Virus record (IMG/VR): IMGVR_UViG_3300033552_000012
Span: 1-52,053 of that record
Reading direction: 5' to 3' (one strand)
Length of the DNA stretch: 52,053 nucleotides
Origin: a virus
Position 1 is the stretch's first letter, and every line of letters begins with the position of its first letter. The position numbers and the translations under genes are program-made. The notes under the pieces are model-generated. The model was not told the DNA's origin. It made no database searches and saw only the letters and a list, made by a program, of their open reading frames with translations. Below are positions 12,564-20,669 of the stretch, in pieces.

Positions 12564-12891
12564 AGTGTTATTTTTCGCATCGGCAAAATAACAAAACGGG
12601 TCTATGATTAACTTTTATAAACCAAAAAATTAGTATTGTTAAAATCTTACATGTGCGTTTTAACGGGTACACCACCAAAAACAATAACAGTGGGCCAACT
12701 TTACTTGGTGCGTTAATATCATTACAGGAATTGATAAGCTATATAAATGCGTATTGAATTTATAATAATGTATTTTTTACGTCAGCACCTTTTTTCGCAC
12801 CCAATTTATTAAATCTGATACTTGTGACTCAACGTTTCAATATGTCAATGAACTTGTAAAGAGCTAAAGGCTAATTCCCTTTTTGCTTACT

Positions 12892-12899
12892 CAAAGATA
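12892..12899 (-). promoter_or_regulatory. Possible early promoter -7 box
   Basis: CAAAGATA on the plus strand is TATCTTTG on the minus strand, fitting TAnnTTTG of Bacteroidetes vegetative promoters. No TTG at the expected -33 distance. It would give a leader of about 320 bases through the tRNA-like element. Confidence 0.3.
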
Positions 12900-13078
12900 C
12901 GTTACATTGTTTTAAATTGTGTACGATTGTATTGACTTTAACACTTATTTAACATAAAACAGCATAAAGAAAACTAAAAGTCTTACAAGAAATGATATAA
13001 AATGTAAGTAAAAGGCAAGAAGTGAACCAATGTAAAAAGACTATTAAAGTATACCGTTTTAAATAATGATTATTTATA

Positions 13079-13086
13079 TAACTTTG
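13079..13086 (+). promoter_or_regulatory. Promoter-like box for the small terminase gene
   Basis: TAACTTTG followed by TAAGGA, 43 bases before the ATG at 13129. Matches TAnnTTTG; the -33 position has TTT rather than TTG. First of five similar boxes ahead of late units. Confidence 0.45.
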
Positions 13087-13128
13087 TAAGGAATTAAACC
13101 GATAACCAATAACATCAAATAAAGACTT

Positions 13129-13656
13129 ATGAGCAATGAACAAACGAAAGAGATAGTAATAATTGAAAGAACAACTATAAGCAAGAATAGGCGAAGGAAT
13201 CAAGTAACTGGAGAGCTAATGACTATTGAAGACACGGACAAACAACTAATTAAGTCCTTTAATGAAGTATTAAACCTAATAGAGTCTAAAGGGTACGGAA
13301 TAGCCAAATCTTGCAGCCTAATTAATAACATCGATACTAAAACGTTTTACGATATAGTAAATTTTAACACCGCTTTTCTAAAACAATACGTGCAAAGTCA
13401 GGAGGTTAGAGCCGAAGTTATACTAGATAGAATGGATAAATACGTACATTCAACCACTAAAGATACCTATATCAATGAAAAGGGTATTGAGCTACCTAAT
13501 GCGGTTAAGGTTCAGCGTAATAGGCTCATGTATGACATGGATAAGTGGCACTTAAGTAAGCTTAACCCCAAGAAGTACGGCGATAACATAACTATTAAAG
13601 GTGATGCTGATAACCCTCTTCAAATAGTCGCCATTAAAGGAATGATAATTCAATAA
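13129..13656 (+). CDS. Terminase small subunit
   Basis: 175 residues. A helical DNA-binding N-terminal half (LIKSFNEVLNLIESKGYGIA) and the C-terminal signature KWHLSKLNPKKYGDNITIKG are typical of small terminases, which recognise the packaging site on phage DNA and dock with the large subunit. It is the first gene of the late block, followed by a 650-bp non-coding stretch and the large terminase. The region downstream may hold its binding site. Confidence 0.75.
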   Translation: MSNEQTKEIVIIERTTISKNRRRNQVTGELMTIEDTDKQLIKSFNEVLNLIESKGYGIAKSCSLINNIDTKTFYDIVNFNTAFLKQYVQSQEVRAEVILDRMDKYVHSTTKDTYINEKGIELPNAVKVQRNRLMYDMDKWHLSKLNPKKYGDNITIKGDADNPLQIVAIKGMIIQ

Positions 13657-14309
13657 TGCACGAACGTATTACGATACAAATGATACATATTGATTAAAAG
13701 TAACGCTAGAAGGACTCTTTGTGGACTTAACAAGGGTTAATGTGTAGTTAGTATGCATAACATAATACTCGTATCCATTGGCTTAAGACAAGAATAGCAC
13801 CGAGTGGAGACAAAACAGTATTCCGGGAACGTTAAGCGTTACTTTCCGGATGCAATAAAACAGTATTGATCTAATTCGATGGAGTAGGGGAGGGGTTCAA
13901 GTCAATAGTAGCAAAAGACAACGAGGGGTAAACAAAACGTATTTTACATAATGAAAGTTATATTGCATTTTATTGTAATACAATAACTATATTCTTATTT
14001 AGACTAATTAAAAATAGCACCCTACCCCCCAAGCAATAAAATAGCGAAATAGGGTAATGACCCTCCTCAATAATATTCCCCACTACGTGTTAAAAAAAAG
14101 TATCTATGGCATGTAGCACCACTGATAAGGGGGACGAATGGCTTGATTTTGAGGGTATATTAGCAACGTTAATATAAAAGTGGTAGATTTGTATTGTTAA
14201 AAGAGGATTAGGGCTGATTTGCTACGATGGGAAAGTGTAAAAAAATTTTCACTGTGTGGTTGTCAAAAAAAAAGTCCCTTCGGGAATGTATAACTTAAAC
14301 TAGGCGGAT
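13657..14309. other. Non-coding region between terminase genes; candidate packaging site
   Basis: No ORF over 25 codons fits (the best is 14106-14177, 23 residues). It contains the direct repeat AAAACAGTATT at 13812-13822 and 13857-13867 around a hairpin (TCCGG 13822-13826, CCGGA 13846-13850), the hairpin AGGGT-AATG-ACCCT at 14051-14064, G- and C-runs such as GGAGTAGGGGAGGGG, CCCTACCCCCC and AAGGGGGACG, and a TCCC/GGGA hairpin at 14275-14285. Its position beside the small terminase suggests pac/cos function. Confidence 0.45.
14184..14191 (+). promoter_or_regulatory. Promoter-like box before 14310 gene
   Basis: TAGATTTG followed by TATTG, about 120 bases before the ATG at 14310. TAnnTTTG form; no clear -33 TTG. 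Confidence 0.3.
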
Positions 14310-14672
14310 ATGGATATTAAAGAACTAAGGATTGGGAGTTTGATAAAATGGAAATCTACGGGTGATCTTGATTATGTAGTAAAAATAGATATTACTATTA
14401 AGAATGTTTGCGTGAATAATGTCAATATAGAAGATTGTGAAGCTGTTCCATTAGCAGAAGAATGGTTATTGAAGTTAGGGTTTAAAAAATATATAGGTTG
14501 GGATGATATGGATTTTTGGTGTTTACCAGATGAAGGCGGTAAATCTGACAGATTTGAATTATATGTTACTAATCAAGGTTTCGAGTCTCCAAGTGGTAAA
14601 ATTATAGAGTATGTTCATACTTTACAGAATTGTTATTTTTTTCATGAACTTTCCGGAAAGGAATTGTTGTAA
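14310..14672 (+). CDS. Bacteroidetes phage protein of unknown function
   Basis: 120 residues. The order ELRIGSLIKW, then PLAEEWLLKLGFKK, and YVHTLQNCYFFHELSGKELL is a recurring pattern of a small protein in Bacteroidetes phages and mobile elements. No known activity. It lies between the two terminase genes. Confidence 0.7.
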   Translation: MDIKELRIGSLIKWKSTGDLDYVVKIDITIKNVCVNNVNIEDCEAVPLAEEWLLKLGFKKYIGWDDMDFWCLPDEGGKSDRFELYVTNQGFESPSGKIIEYVHTLQNCYFFHELSGKELL

Positions 14673-14727
14673 AAACATATTTACAAAAAAAACTCACTAA
14701 ACCAATTAATGATTTAAACTGTGGGAT

Positions 14728-14946
14728 ATGCATAGAATTCGGAAGGTTACCGGTGGTAAGTTTGTTGTAGAGGTTTTAGTGTCTCGTTGGTCTTTATTTG
14801 GGCTTAGAAAGAAATGGATACCTTATGTCAAGAGTGCGGGTTTGGATTGCGCTTGGAAACATTCTTCTTACGATATGGCTTTGATGAATTACAAAAAAGA
14901 GATGCTTGATGAGATTTACGAACAAGATGATATTTTATGGATATAG
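14728..14946 (+). CDS. Hypothetical protein
   Basis: 72 residues, aromatic and basic first half (RWSLFGLRKKWIPYVKS), acidic second half ending in EQDDILWI. Its end overlaps the large terminase start by 10 bases, implying translational coupling. Not recognised. Confidence 0.6.
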   Translation: MHRIRKVTGGKFVVEVLVSRWSLFGLRKKWIPYVKSAGLDCAWKHSSYDMALMNYKKEMLDEIYEQDDILWI

Positions 14947-16286
14947 TACTCAATACGAATGGGAATGAAAAACAGAAGGATTGCGCCAGGGCTTGGCTTG
15001 ATGATAGCATTAGTGATATTGCGTATGGTGGTGGAAAAGGTGGTGGAAAGAGTTACATCGGTTGTTCGCTTATTGCGGGGGATGCCCTGATGTACCCCGA
15101 TACGTTTTATTTTGTGGCGAGAAAGAAGTTAGCGGATTTACGTAAGTTTACCCTACCCTCTTTTCAGGAAGTTTTTTCTGCGTTTGGGATCACAGAGAAG
15201 TACTACAAATTTAACGGACAGGATAATTATATTCAATTTTACAATAAAAGCCGGATTTACTTCTTAGATGCTAAGTTTCTGCCAAGCGACCCTCAGTATA
15301 TGCGCTTTGGTTCGATGCAGATGACACGGGGTTGGATTGAGGAAGCTGGGGAGTTTGAGTTGGAATGTAAGAATAACCTCCAAGCAAGTATCGGAAGGTA
15401 CAACAATATAAAATACAAACTATCTCCTAAACTATTGATGACGTGTAACCCTGCCAAGAATTTTTTATATCCGGATTATTATAAACCTCATTTCGAGAAC
15501 AAGATCGAAGACCACCGGAAATTCATTCAAGCATTGCCAAGTGACAATAAAATGTTACCCGAAAATTACGTGGCGGGATTGTTAAAGATTTTGAGTCCCA
15601 ATGAGATTCAGCGTTTGATTTATGGGAATTGGGAGTTTGACGATAACCCGTATTCGTTATTTGACTATACGGATATTTTAGGAATATTTACTAATGAGTT
15701 TGTATTGCCTACTGAGCAACGGTATATGACTTGTGATATTGCTTACACCGGAAGTGACAAGTTTGTGATTATTCTTTGGGCTGGATTTGTGGTAAAAAAA
15801 GTAATTGCTATTGATAAGATTGACGACACGATGGTCTCTAATAAAATACATGAACTTAGAATTCAGTATGGTATTCCTTTAAAAAACGTGATTTATGATG
15901 CTGATGGACTACAGACTTTTACCAGACATTCTACAAAATCAGGAAACCTATTAGGGGCAACTCCTTTTAATAACGGGGGAACTCCTGTAAAAGTATCGGG
16001 TAAGACGGAAAGTTTTAAGAACTTAAAGGCGCAATGTTACTATTTGTTTGCCGATGCCGTAAAAAACAACGAGCTTTTTATTGAGGACAAGACTTACAGA
16101 AAGCAGATTATCGAGGAATTGGAGCAGATTAACCGACAACCACTTCTCGACGATGGAAAGATTGCGATGGAGAAGAAAGATGATGTGAGAAAACGATTTG
16201 GACGTAGCCCCGATTTTGCCGATGCTTTGATGATGCGCTACTTCTTTGAGATAAAAGGCGTTAAGAAAGTTTCAATTGTATGGTAA
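14937..16286 (+). CDS. terL: Terminase large subunit
   Basis: 449 residues. Walker A GGGKGGGKS at 31-39, Walker B-like GWIEEAGE at 132-139, coupling motif LMTCNPA at 167-173. The C-terminal nuclease is marked by CDIAYTGSD around Asp267, IYDADGLQ around Asp321, and FADALMMRYF near the end. ATP-driven motor and nuclease that packages DNA through the portal. Length is normal for the family. Confidence 0.9.
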   Translation: MDIVLNTNGNEKQKDCARAWLDDSISDIAYGGGKGGGKSYIGCSLIAGDALMYPDTFYFVARKKLADLRKFTLPSFQEVFSAFGITEKYYKFNGQDNYIQFYNKSRIYFLDAKFLPSDPQYMRFGSMQMTRGWIEEAGEFELECKNNLQASIGRYNNIKYKLSPKLLMTCNPAKNFLYPDYYKPHFENKIEDHRKFIQALPSDNKMLPENYVAGLLKILSPNEIQRLIYGNWEFDDNPYSLFDYTDILGIFTNEFVLPTEQRYMTCDIAYTGSDKFVIILWAGFVVKKVIAIDKIDDTMVSNKIHELRIQYGIPLKNVIYDADGLQTFTRHSTKSGNLLGATPFNNGGTPVKVSGKTESFKNLKAQCYYLFADAVKNNELFIEDKTYRKQIIEELEQINRQPLLDDGKIAMEKKDDVRKRFGRSPDFADALMMRYFFEIKGVKKVSIVW

Positions 16287-16495
16287 AACCAAAAAGGAAA
16301 CCGCTAACCGAAGCCCAAAAAAAGTATATTCCGGATTTATTAGCCCCCGACACCATAGTTGAGGTGGTTAAAATAGACCGAGAAGGTGGAGCCATCAAGA
16401 AAGAGATGGAATACGGAAAGTGGAAGTTGTTAAAAAAACAAAAAGGGTTTACCTATAGGGCATATCAGAAAGGATTTTCGCAATTTATAACATAA
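16280..16495 (+). CDS. Hypothetical basic protein
   Basis: 71 residues, overlapping the terL end by 7 bases. Lys-rich (MVKPKRKPLTEAQKKYIPDL). Not recognised; a small accessory of the packaging or head module. Confidence 0.6.
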   Translation: MVKPKRKPLTEAQKKYIPDLLAPDTIVEVVKIDREGGAIKKEMEYGKWKLLKKQKGFTYRAYQKGFSQFIT

Positions 16496-16553
16496 AAATC
16501 ACAAGAAAATACTTGCAAAGTAATAATTTTATTAGTATTAATATTATTATTTA

Positions 16554-16561
16554 TATATTTG
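16554..16561 (+). promoter_or_regulatory. Promoter-like box for the head module
   Basis: TATATTTG followed by TAGTGA; TTA at 16532-16534 stands near the -33 position. The ATG of the next gene is 32 bases downstream. Good fit to the Bacteroidetes promoter form. Confidence 0.5.
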
Positions 16562-16592
16562 TAGTGAAATTAAGGTGAAAAAAAACTAAACT

Positions 16593-16850
16593 ATGTTCAA
16601 ACTCAAACTACCGATACTGTTGCACACCGAGCAGACAGAAAGAATGAAAGAATGGGATATAGAGGCGGATTATAACAACTGCCCTATCGAAACCATGACA
16701 TTTTACAGTATCAACGTGACGGGAACTTTCACGCAAAATGGCAGAGATTGGACTGAAATCCACAGCAACGGGGATATGTTCATTAGCCCTATGCTCGAAA
16801 AAGAAATAGAAAAACAAATCAGCACACAACATAATTTCACGCCCAACTAA
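16593..16850 (+). CDS. Hypothetical protein
   Basis: 85 residues, mixed fold (CPIETMTFYSINVTGTFTQN), ending 2 bases before the portal gene. Not recognised; head-module position. Confidence 0.6.
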   Translation: MFKLKLPILLHTEQTERMKEWDIEADYNNCPIETMTFYSINVTGTFTQNGRDWTEIHSNGDMFISPMLEKEIEKQISTQHNFTPN

Positions 16851-16852
16851 AG

Positions 16853-18496
16853 ATGATTATAAAAACGGATGCGGAAGCGGCAGTAATCCTTAAACTGCGA
16901 CAACAAATTACACCCGAATGGACGGCTAACCGGGAGTATTCAAGCGAACTAAAAGCCCTAGTCAACGGAGAAGGATTCATCGACGAATTGATTGATAAAA
17001 TCGATAACCTGGAGAGTGTCAATAAAGCAAATGCCCGTAAAAAATATTCCAGAAGCGTTCAAGATACCTTTACCCGACTTTTTCAACCGATTGAAAATAT
17101 TGGATTTGCCACAGGAGGAATGAAAGACTATGCCGTGGAAAACATGGAGGTAAAGAAAGAAATTCTTAAAAAAGTATCTAACATCAAGGACAACAAGCCT
17201 TTGAGCGAATGGATTCTAAGAAATGCGATTGACCTTATCAATACTGACCCGAATGGATTGATATTCCTAGAATACAAGACCAAGCCGGAAAAAGATATTT
17301 ACCCTACCTACAAATCAAGCAATAGCATACGCTACTACGAGCCTAATGGTCAGTTAGTTGAATATGTAATATTTGAGCCGTATACCGCAAACGAGAAAGA
17401 GCATTTCCGAATTGTGTGTGATAGCTTTGACCGAACCTTCAAAAGAGATGGGAATGAATTTCTAAAGGTTGAAGGACTTTCTTTTCAACATCCTTTTGGG
17501 CAATGCCCGGCAATTATCTGTTCTAATATTTCCTTTGCAGGGCAAAAGAATAAACTATCCGCCATTCATCCGGTTATTGGATTAGCAAAGGAATATGCCC
17601 GTGACCAATCATTTCTTACTTTATACAAGATTTATAAGGGTAATCCTATATTTTGGAGGTATGTTTCGTATTGTGGCGACTGTTCCGGATCGGGAAAAGT
17701 AAGCGATACTATTTGCACGAGTTGTGAAGGCAAAGGGAAGCACGTTTCTAAAAACGATGTGACCGATGTGGTAGAATTACCGATACCGGACGACAGGGAC
17801 GCTCCTATTATCGCTCCCAATATCGCAGGGTTTATTTCCCCTGATTTAGATGTTTGGGTGCAATACAATAAAGAACTAAATGGATTAGAGCAAAAATTAT
17901 ACAAGTCGCATTGGGGTACGATGTTTGGGATGCAGATTGAGTCGAGCAAAAACGCCAAAACAGCCACAGAGATTGTAGCGGATAAACAACCCTTGGAAAA
18001 CCAATTGAATAAGTATGCCGATTATATCGAGTATATCGAATGGAAATTATCGGAGTGGATTGTTAATTTCTACCACCGCAATAAAAAAAGAAATGATAAT
18101 GTAGTCACCATTAATTTAGGGCGTAGGTACATTATCGAGAGTTACGATATACTATTGGAACGCTACGAGAATAGTGTAAAAGCAGAAGATAATTCAGTGG
18201 TATTAGACAAGTTGTTCGTGGAATATTTGAACTCTAAATACCGAAGCAATGTTATTGACTTGCAGATTAACCTTACAAAAGCAAAGGTAGAACCGTACCT
18301 GCATATTACCCTTCAAAACGTAATTAAGGTATTGGGATTAGAAGAAGCACAACGTAAAATATTGTTCCCTAAATTTTGGCAAGGCGTAACGGAATTTAAC
18401 GACATTATTAAAATACAGAGCGATTTCGACACCTGGTTTGAGGCAAATAAAAAAGCACCGCCAGTAATTGAAGCAGTAAACCCTATAATTAAATAA
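16853..18496 (+). CDS. Portal protein with DnaJ-like zinc motif
   Basis: 547 residues. Size, position after terL and before scaffold and capsid, and the helical C-terminal half point to the portal, the dodecameric channel at the capsid vertex. Residues 274-295 contain CGDCSGSGKV and, after ten residues, CTSCEGKGKH: two CxxCxGxG-type repeats as in the DnaJ zinc domain (Cys274, 277, 288, 291). The motif is likely a zinc knuckle inserted in the portal wing or clip. Function assignment rests mainly on context. Confidence 0.7.
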   Translation: MIIKTDAEAAVILKLRQQITPEWTANREYSSELKALVNGEGFIDELIDKIDNLESVNKANARKKYSRSVQDTFTRLFQPIENIGFATGGMKDYAVENMEVKKEILKKVSNIKDNKPLSEWILRNAIDLINTDPNGLIFLEYKTKPEKDIYPTYKSSNSIRYYEPNGQLVEYVIFEPYTANEKEHFRIVCDSFDRTFKRDGNEFLKVEGLSFQHPFGQCPAIICSNISFAGQKNKLSAIHPVIGLAKEYARDQSFLTLYKIYKGNPIFWRYVSYCGDCSGSGKVSDTICTSCEGKGKHVSKNDVTDVVELPIPDDRDAPIIAPNIAGFISPDLDVWVQYNKELNGLEQKLYKSHWGTMFGMQIESSKNAKTATEIVADKQPLENQLNKYADYIEYIEWKLSEWIVNFYHRNKKRNDNVVTINLGRRYIIESYDILLERYENSVKAEDNSVVLDKLFVEYLNSKYRSNVIDLQINLTKAKVEPYLHITLQNVIKVLGLEEAQRKILFPKFWQGVTEFNDIIKIQSDFDTWFEANKKAPPVIEAVNPIIK

Positions 18497-18500
18497 AAGT

Positions 18501-18602
18501 ATGAGCGAATACAATACAATTGCAAACTTACTAATACTATCCCTGCTTAGTGGTTTTATAGGATTTACAACAGCAAAATTCTTTGATAAAAAAGAAAAAT
18601 AA
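18501..18602 (+). CDS. Tiny membrane protein
   Basis: 33 residues, ATG at 18501, TAA at 18600-18602. One hydrophobic helix (IANLLILSLLSGFIGFTT) with a basic tail. Good A-rich leader. Function unknown. Confidence 0.5.
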   Translation: MSEYNTIANLLILSLLSGFIGFTTAKFFDKKEK

Positions 18603-18640
18603 GACCAAAAAATAAATACAAACCAAATAAACAATTTAAA

Positions 18641-19165
18641 ATGAGCAATCAACATCAAATCATGGGCGTGTATACGCTGTACAAATTAGGAAGGGCATCA
18701 CAGAATCAGTTTGACGTAAAGGTCAAGTACTTGGAACGTGAGTTGCATATTATTCCAAATAGTTTTGCTGACGACACCAATGCTTTTTCGAATATTAACG
18801 GATTATTATACATAAAAGACGAAACTGCTACGGATAAGTATTTTCGTGGAGAAGAGTTCCAAAAACAGACCGAGTACACTGCTTTCGAGGAAGTAAAATC
18901 CCCTGTTATAGAAGTGGCAGCGGTAAAAAAAGCAGATGAAAAATGGGCTGATGCTGTAGAGGAAACGGTAGCAGAACCGGTAAAAGCAGCCTCAGATATT
19001 ATCGTAAACAAACCATCGGTATTAAAACCACTTAAAAAAGAGGATATTACGGAGAGCATCGAAGAGTTAAGAGCCTTGTTTACTGCGGAATCAGGTAAGA
19101 AACCACAGCCAATGTGGGGAAAAGTGCAATTAGTAAAAGAAATCAGTAAACTAAACAAAGACTAA
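18641..19165 (+). CDS. Hypothetical head-module protein
   Basis: 174 residues. A folded N-terminal part (MGVYTLYKLGRASQNQFDVK) and an Ala/Glu/Lys-rich low-complexity middle (AAVKKADEKWADAVEETVAE), then a helical C-terminus with FTAESGKKPQPMWGKVQLVK. May be an internal head or capsid accessory protein. Ends 1 base before the scaffold gene. Confidence 0.55.
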   Translation: MSNQHQIMGVYTLYKLGRASQNQFDVKVKYLERELHIIPNSFADDTNAFSNINGLLYIKDETATDKYFRGEEFQKQTEYTAFEEVKSPVIEVAAVKKADEKWADAVEETVAEPVKAASDIIVNKPSVLKPLKKEDITESIEELRALFTAESGKKPQPMWGKVQLVKEISKLNKD

Positions 19166-19166
19166 G

Positions 19167-19970
19167 ATGGCGATAGCAAATTTAACCGCAATAGAGGAAT
19201 CTTTAGGGATTGAGTCTGGGAAACTGACCGAAATGTTGTCGAGCGAAGAAGAGCATACGGTAGATTTAACCAAAAAAGTAATCTTGGACAAATCTGTTTA
19301 CGACGAGCGTATCTCCAATATCAAAAAAGACAGTTCGATTATGTCTAATGATATTTTTATCAAAGAACTCCGAAACGCTTTTGAATTGGAATTTGAGGGA
19401 AAGACCAAAGAGAATCTAATCGATGCTTTCAAGACTAAAATTGAGAAAGAGAAAGCCGAAGGAATTAAAGACCCGGAACAACGCTACACGACCTTAAAAA
19501 CAGACTTTGAAAAACTTCAAGCCAACTTCACGGCTAAGGATAAGGAAATTGAGGACATCAAGACTAGAAATAGCGAGAAGGAAAAAAGAAGCGTTATCGT
19601 AAATGAGGTATTCAAGTTCATACCGGACAACGCACTGGTTTCAAAAAACACTATTTTGATTGAAGCCGAGCAAAAAGGCTATAAATTTGACATCGATGAT
19701 GGAAAGACAGTAGTCCGTGATGAGTCAGGTGAAATCCTTAAAAACGAAACTACCTTATCTCCTAAATCCGTAAAAGAATTTATGGAAAGTTTTATTACGC
19801 CATTCTTACCTGCTGTAGAAGGCGGTGGAGGCGGAAAAGACGAAACAGGAGGCGGTAAAGCGGGAAGTTTTGATGCTTTTATGAAAGAGGCTGAAAAAAA
19901 CGGATGGGACAACGCCAAGGTGAATGAGGAAATAATGAAAAGGACTAAGGATGGAACTTTAAAATTGTAA
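19167..19970 (+). CDS. Scaffold-like protein
   Basis: 267 residues, mostly charged helices with a long coiled-coil (TTLKTDFEKLQANFTAKDKE), a glycine-rich linker (VEGGGGGKDETGGGKAGS), and a short helical C-terminus (AFMKEAEKNGWDNAKVNEEI). This layout and its place before the capsid gene fit a capsid scaffold, which shapes the procapsid and is then removed. Exact family not known. Confidence 0.6.
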   Translation: MAIANLTAIEESLGIESGKLTEMLSSEEEHTVDLTKKVILDKSVYDERISNIKKDSSIMSNDIFIKELRNAFELEFEGKTKENLIDAFKTKIEKEKAEGIKDPEQRYTTLKTDFEKLQANFTAKDKEIEDIKTRNSEKEKRSVIVNEVFKFIPDNALVSKNTILIEAEQKGYKFDIDDGKTVVRDESGEILKNETTLSPKSVKEFMESFITPFLPAVEGGGGGKDETGGGKAGSFDAFMKEAEKNGWDNAKVNEEIMKRTKDGTLKL

Positions 19971-19972
19971 CC

Positions 19973-20152
19973 ATGAGAGCCTTTCTGTACCAAACCTTAG
20001 AGTCTGTGCTAAAACTATTCTCTAACAAGAAAAAAGTTTCCAAGATAAAGCACGATATTCTCTATCAGAGAAAAATAGCCATCGAGACGTTTGAGAAAGA
20101 AAAGAAACACCTGCAATTCTACAGCGTCAAGAAACGATACAAAAAAGCATAG
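19973..20152 (+). CDS. Small basic hypothetical protein
   Basis: 59 residues, ATG 19973, TAG 20150-20152. Lys-rich (SNKKKVSKIKHDILYQRKIA), predicted helix. Not recognised. Followed at once by a terminator. Confidence 0.5.
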   Translation: MRAFLYQTLESVLKLFSNKKKVSKIKHDILYQRKIAIETFEKEKKHLQFYSVKKRYKKA

Positions 20153-20188
20153 AAAAAAACCCATTCATTAATTTGAGTGGGTTTTTTT
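20153..20188 (+). terminator. Terminator after the scaffold unit
   Basis: A7 (20153-20159), CCCATTCA (20160-20167), loop, TGAGTGGG (20174-20181, one G-U pair), then T7. Strong, bidirectional hairpin terminator closing the 16593-20152 unit. Confidence 0.75.
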
Positions 20189-20205
20189 ATTCAGCAACTT
20201 ATTTG

Positions 20206-20213
20206 TATATTTG
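20206..20213 (+). promoter_or_regulatory. Promoter-like box for the 20291 gene
   Basis: TATATTTG, 18 bases after the previous terminator's T run. Start of transcription would fall near 20218, exactly at the 5' arm of the leader stem. Confidence 0.5.
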
Positions 20214-20214
20214 A

Positions 20215-20275
20215 CATTCGCTACAGTAAAAAACATTAAACCCCTTTCATTTGTAGCGAGTGATAGGGGTTTTTA
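20215..20275 (+). promoter_or_regulatory. Structured leader with interleaved stems
   Basis: Stem 1: CATTCGCTACA (20215-20225) with TGTAGCGAGTG (20252-20262), 11 bp with one G-U. Stem 2: AAACCCCT (20238-20245) with AGGGGTTT (20265-20272), 8 bp, followed by TTATTTAAATT. The two overlap, so they are probably alternative. Stem 2 plus the T-rich tail looks like a terminator and stem 1 like its antagonist, i.e. an attenuator ahead of the 20291 gene. Confidence 0.55.
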
Positions 20276-20290
20276 TTTAAATTATTCATT

Positions 20291-20494
20291 ATGACATTAG
20301 AGTTTAAAAAATTAATCGTACTAGAAGTAGTAAAAACTGCATTACAATTGTTAGTTACTTACATATTATTACGATTAGTAGAACATTACTACAAACCTTT
20401 AGATTATGTTTTAATAGGAACAGGTTTTTTAATGTTCGCACTTTATCAAGGTATAGATTTCACTTCAAAAAACATAAAAGATAGAATTAAATAA
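20291..20494 (+). CDS. Small membrane protein
   Basis: 67 residues with two hydrophobic helices (VVKTALQLLVTYILLRLV and YVLIGTGFLMFALYQGIDF) and basic ends. It is transcribed alone: terminators lie on both sides and a promoter box is in front. Function unknown; a late membrane role such as lysis control or exclusion is possible. Confidence 0.6.
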   Translation: MTLEFKKLIVLEVVKTALQLLVTYILLRLVEHYYKPLDYVLIGTGFLMFALYQGIDFTSKNIKDRIK

Positions 20495-20553
20495 AATATT
20501 TCCATATTAGTTACTAATTTTCACTGCAACACAAAGATAGTATCTCGTATTAA

Positions 20554-20588
20554 AAACCCACAACTCTTACTTGTAAAGTTGTGGGTTT
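20554..20588 (+). terminator. Terminator after the 20291 gene
   Basis: AAACCCACAACT (20554-20565) pairs perfectly with AGTTGTGGGTTT (20577-20588); A-rich before and CTCTATTTTT after. Isolates the small membrane gene from the capsid unit. Confidence 0.75.
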
Positions 20589-20653
20589 CTCTATTTTTAG
20601 AAATAAATATTAATAAAAAGATTACAAATAATGCGTAGTATGGAATAATTTAA

Positions 20654-20661
20654 TACATTTG
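20654..20661 (+). promoter_or_regulatory. Promoter-like box for the major capsid gene
   Basis: TACATTTG followed by TAAGAT, after a terminator. Predicted transcription start near 20666, just before the folded leader. No TTG at -33. Confidence 0.45.
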
Positions 20662-20669
20662 TAAGATAA

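Larger units (their letters stand above)
12564..13128. other. Divergent control region, no clear gene
   Basis: About 565 bp between the early (minus) and late (plus) blocks. It contains a perfect hairpin GTTATTTT/AAAATAAC at 12567-12592 beside the tRNA-like element, the inverted repeat TTAACG..CGTTAA with inner CACCAA/TTGGTG (about 12660-12716), and a hairpin AGC-AAAGG/CCTTT-GCT near 12862-12887. It also contains a possible minus promoter box at 12892-12899 and a plus promoter at 13079. A 21-codon plus ORF (12651-12716, MCVLTGTPPKTITVGQLYLV) is readable but unproven. Confidence 0.5.

Noticed and set aside
12949-13203. Minus-strand ORF overlapping the small terminase start
   Set aside because: Overlaps the promoter and N-terminus of a convincing gene; Tyr/Phe/Ser-rich shadow.
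13752-13850. Possible further attC (GCATAAC at about 13750, GTTAAGC near 13829)
   Set aside because: Inner arms match over only about six bases and the flank does not mirror any cassette start.
18706-19158. Minus-strand ORF of 150 residues
   Set aside because: Fully antisense to the 18641 gene, Ser-rich, no leader.
20215-20272. H-type pseudoknot reading of the interleaved stems
   Set aside because: Only two bases would have to cross an 11-bp stem, which is sterically unlikely; alternative hairpins are preferred.
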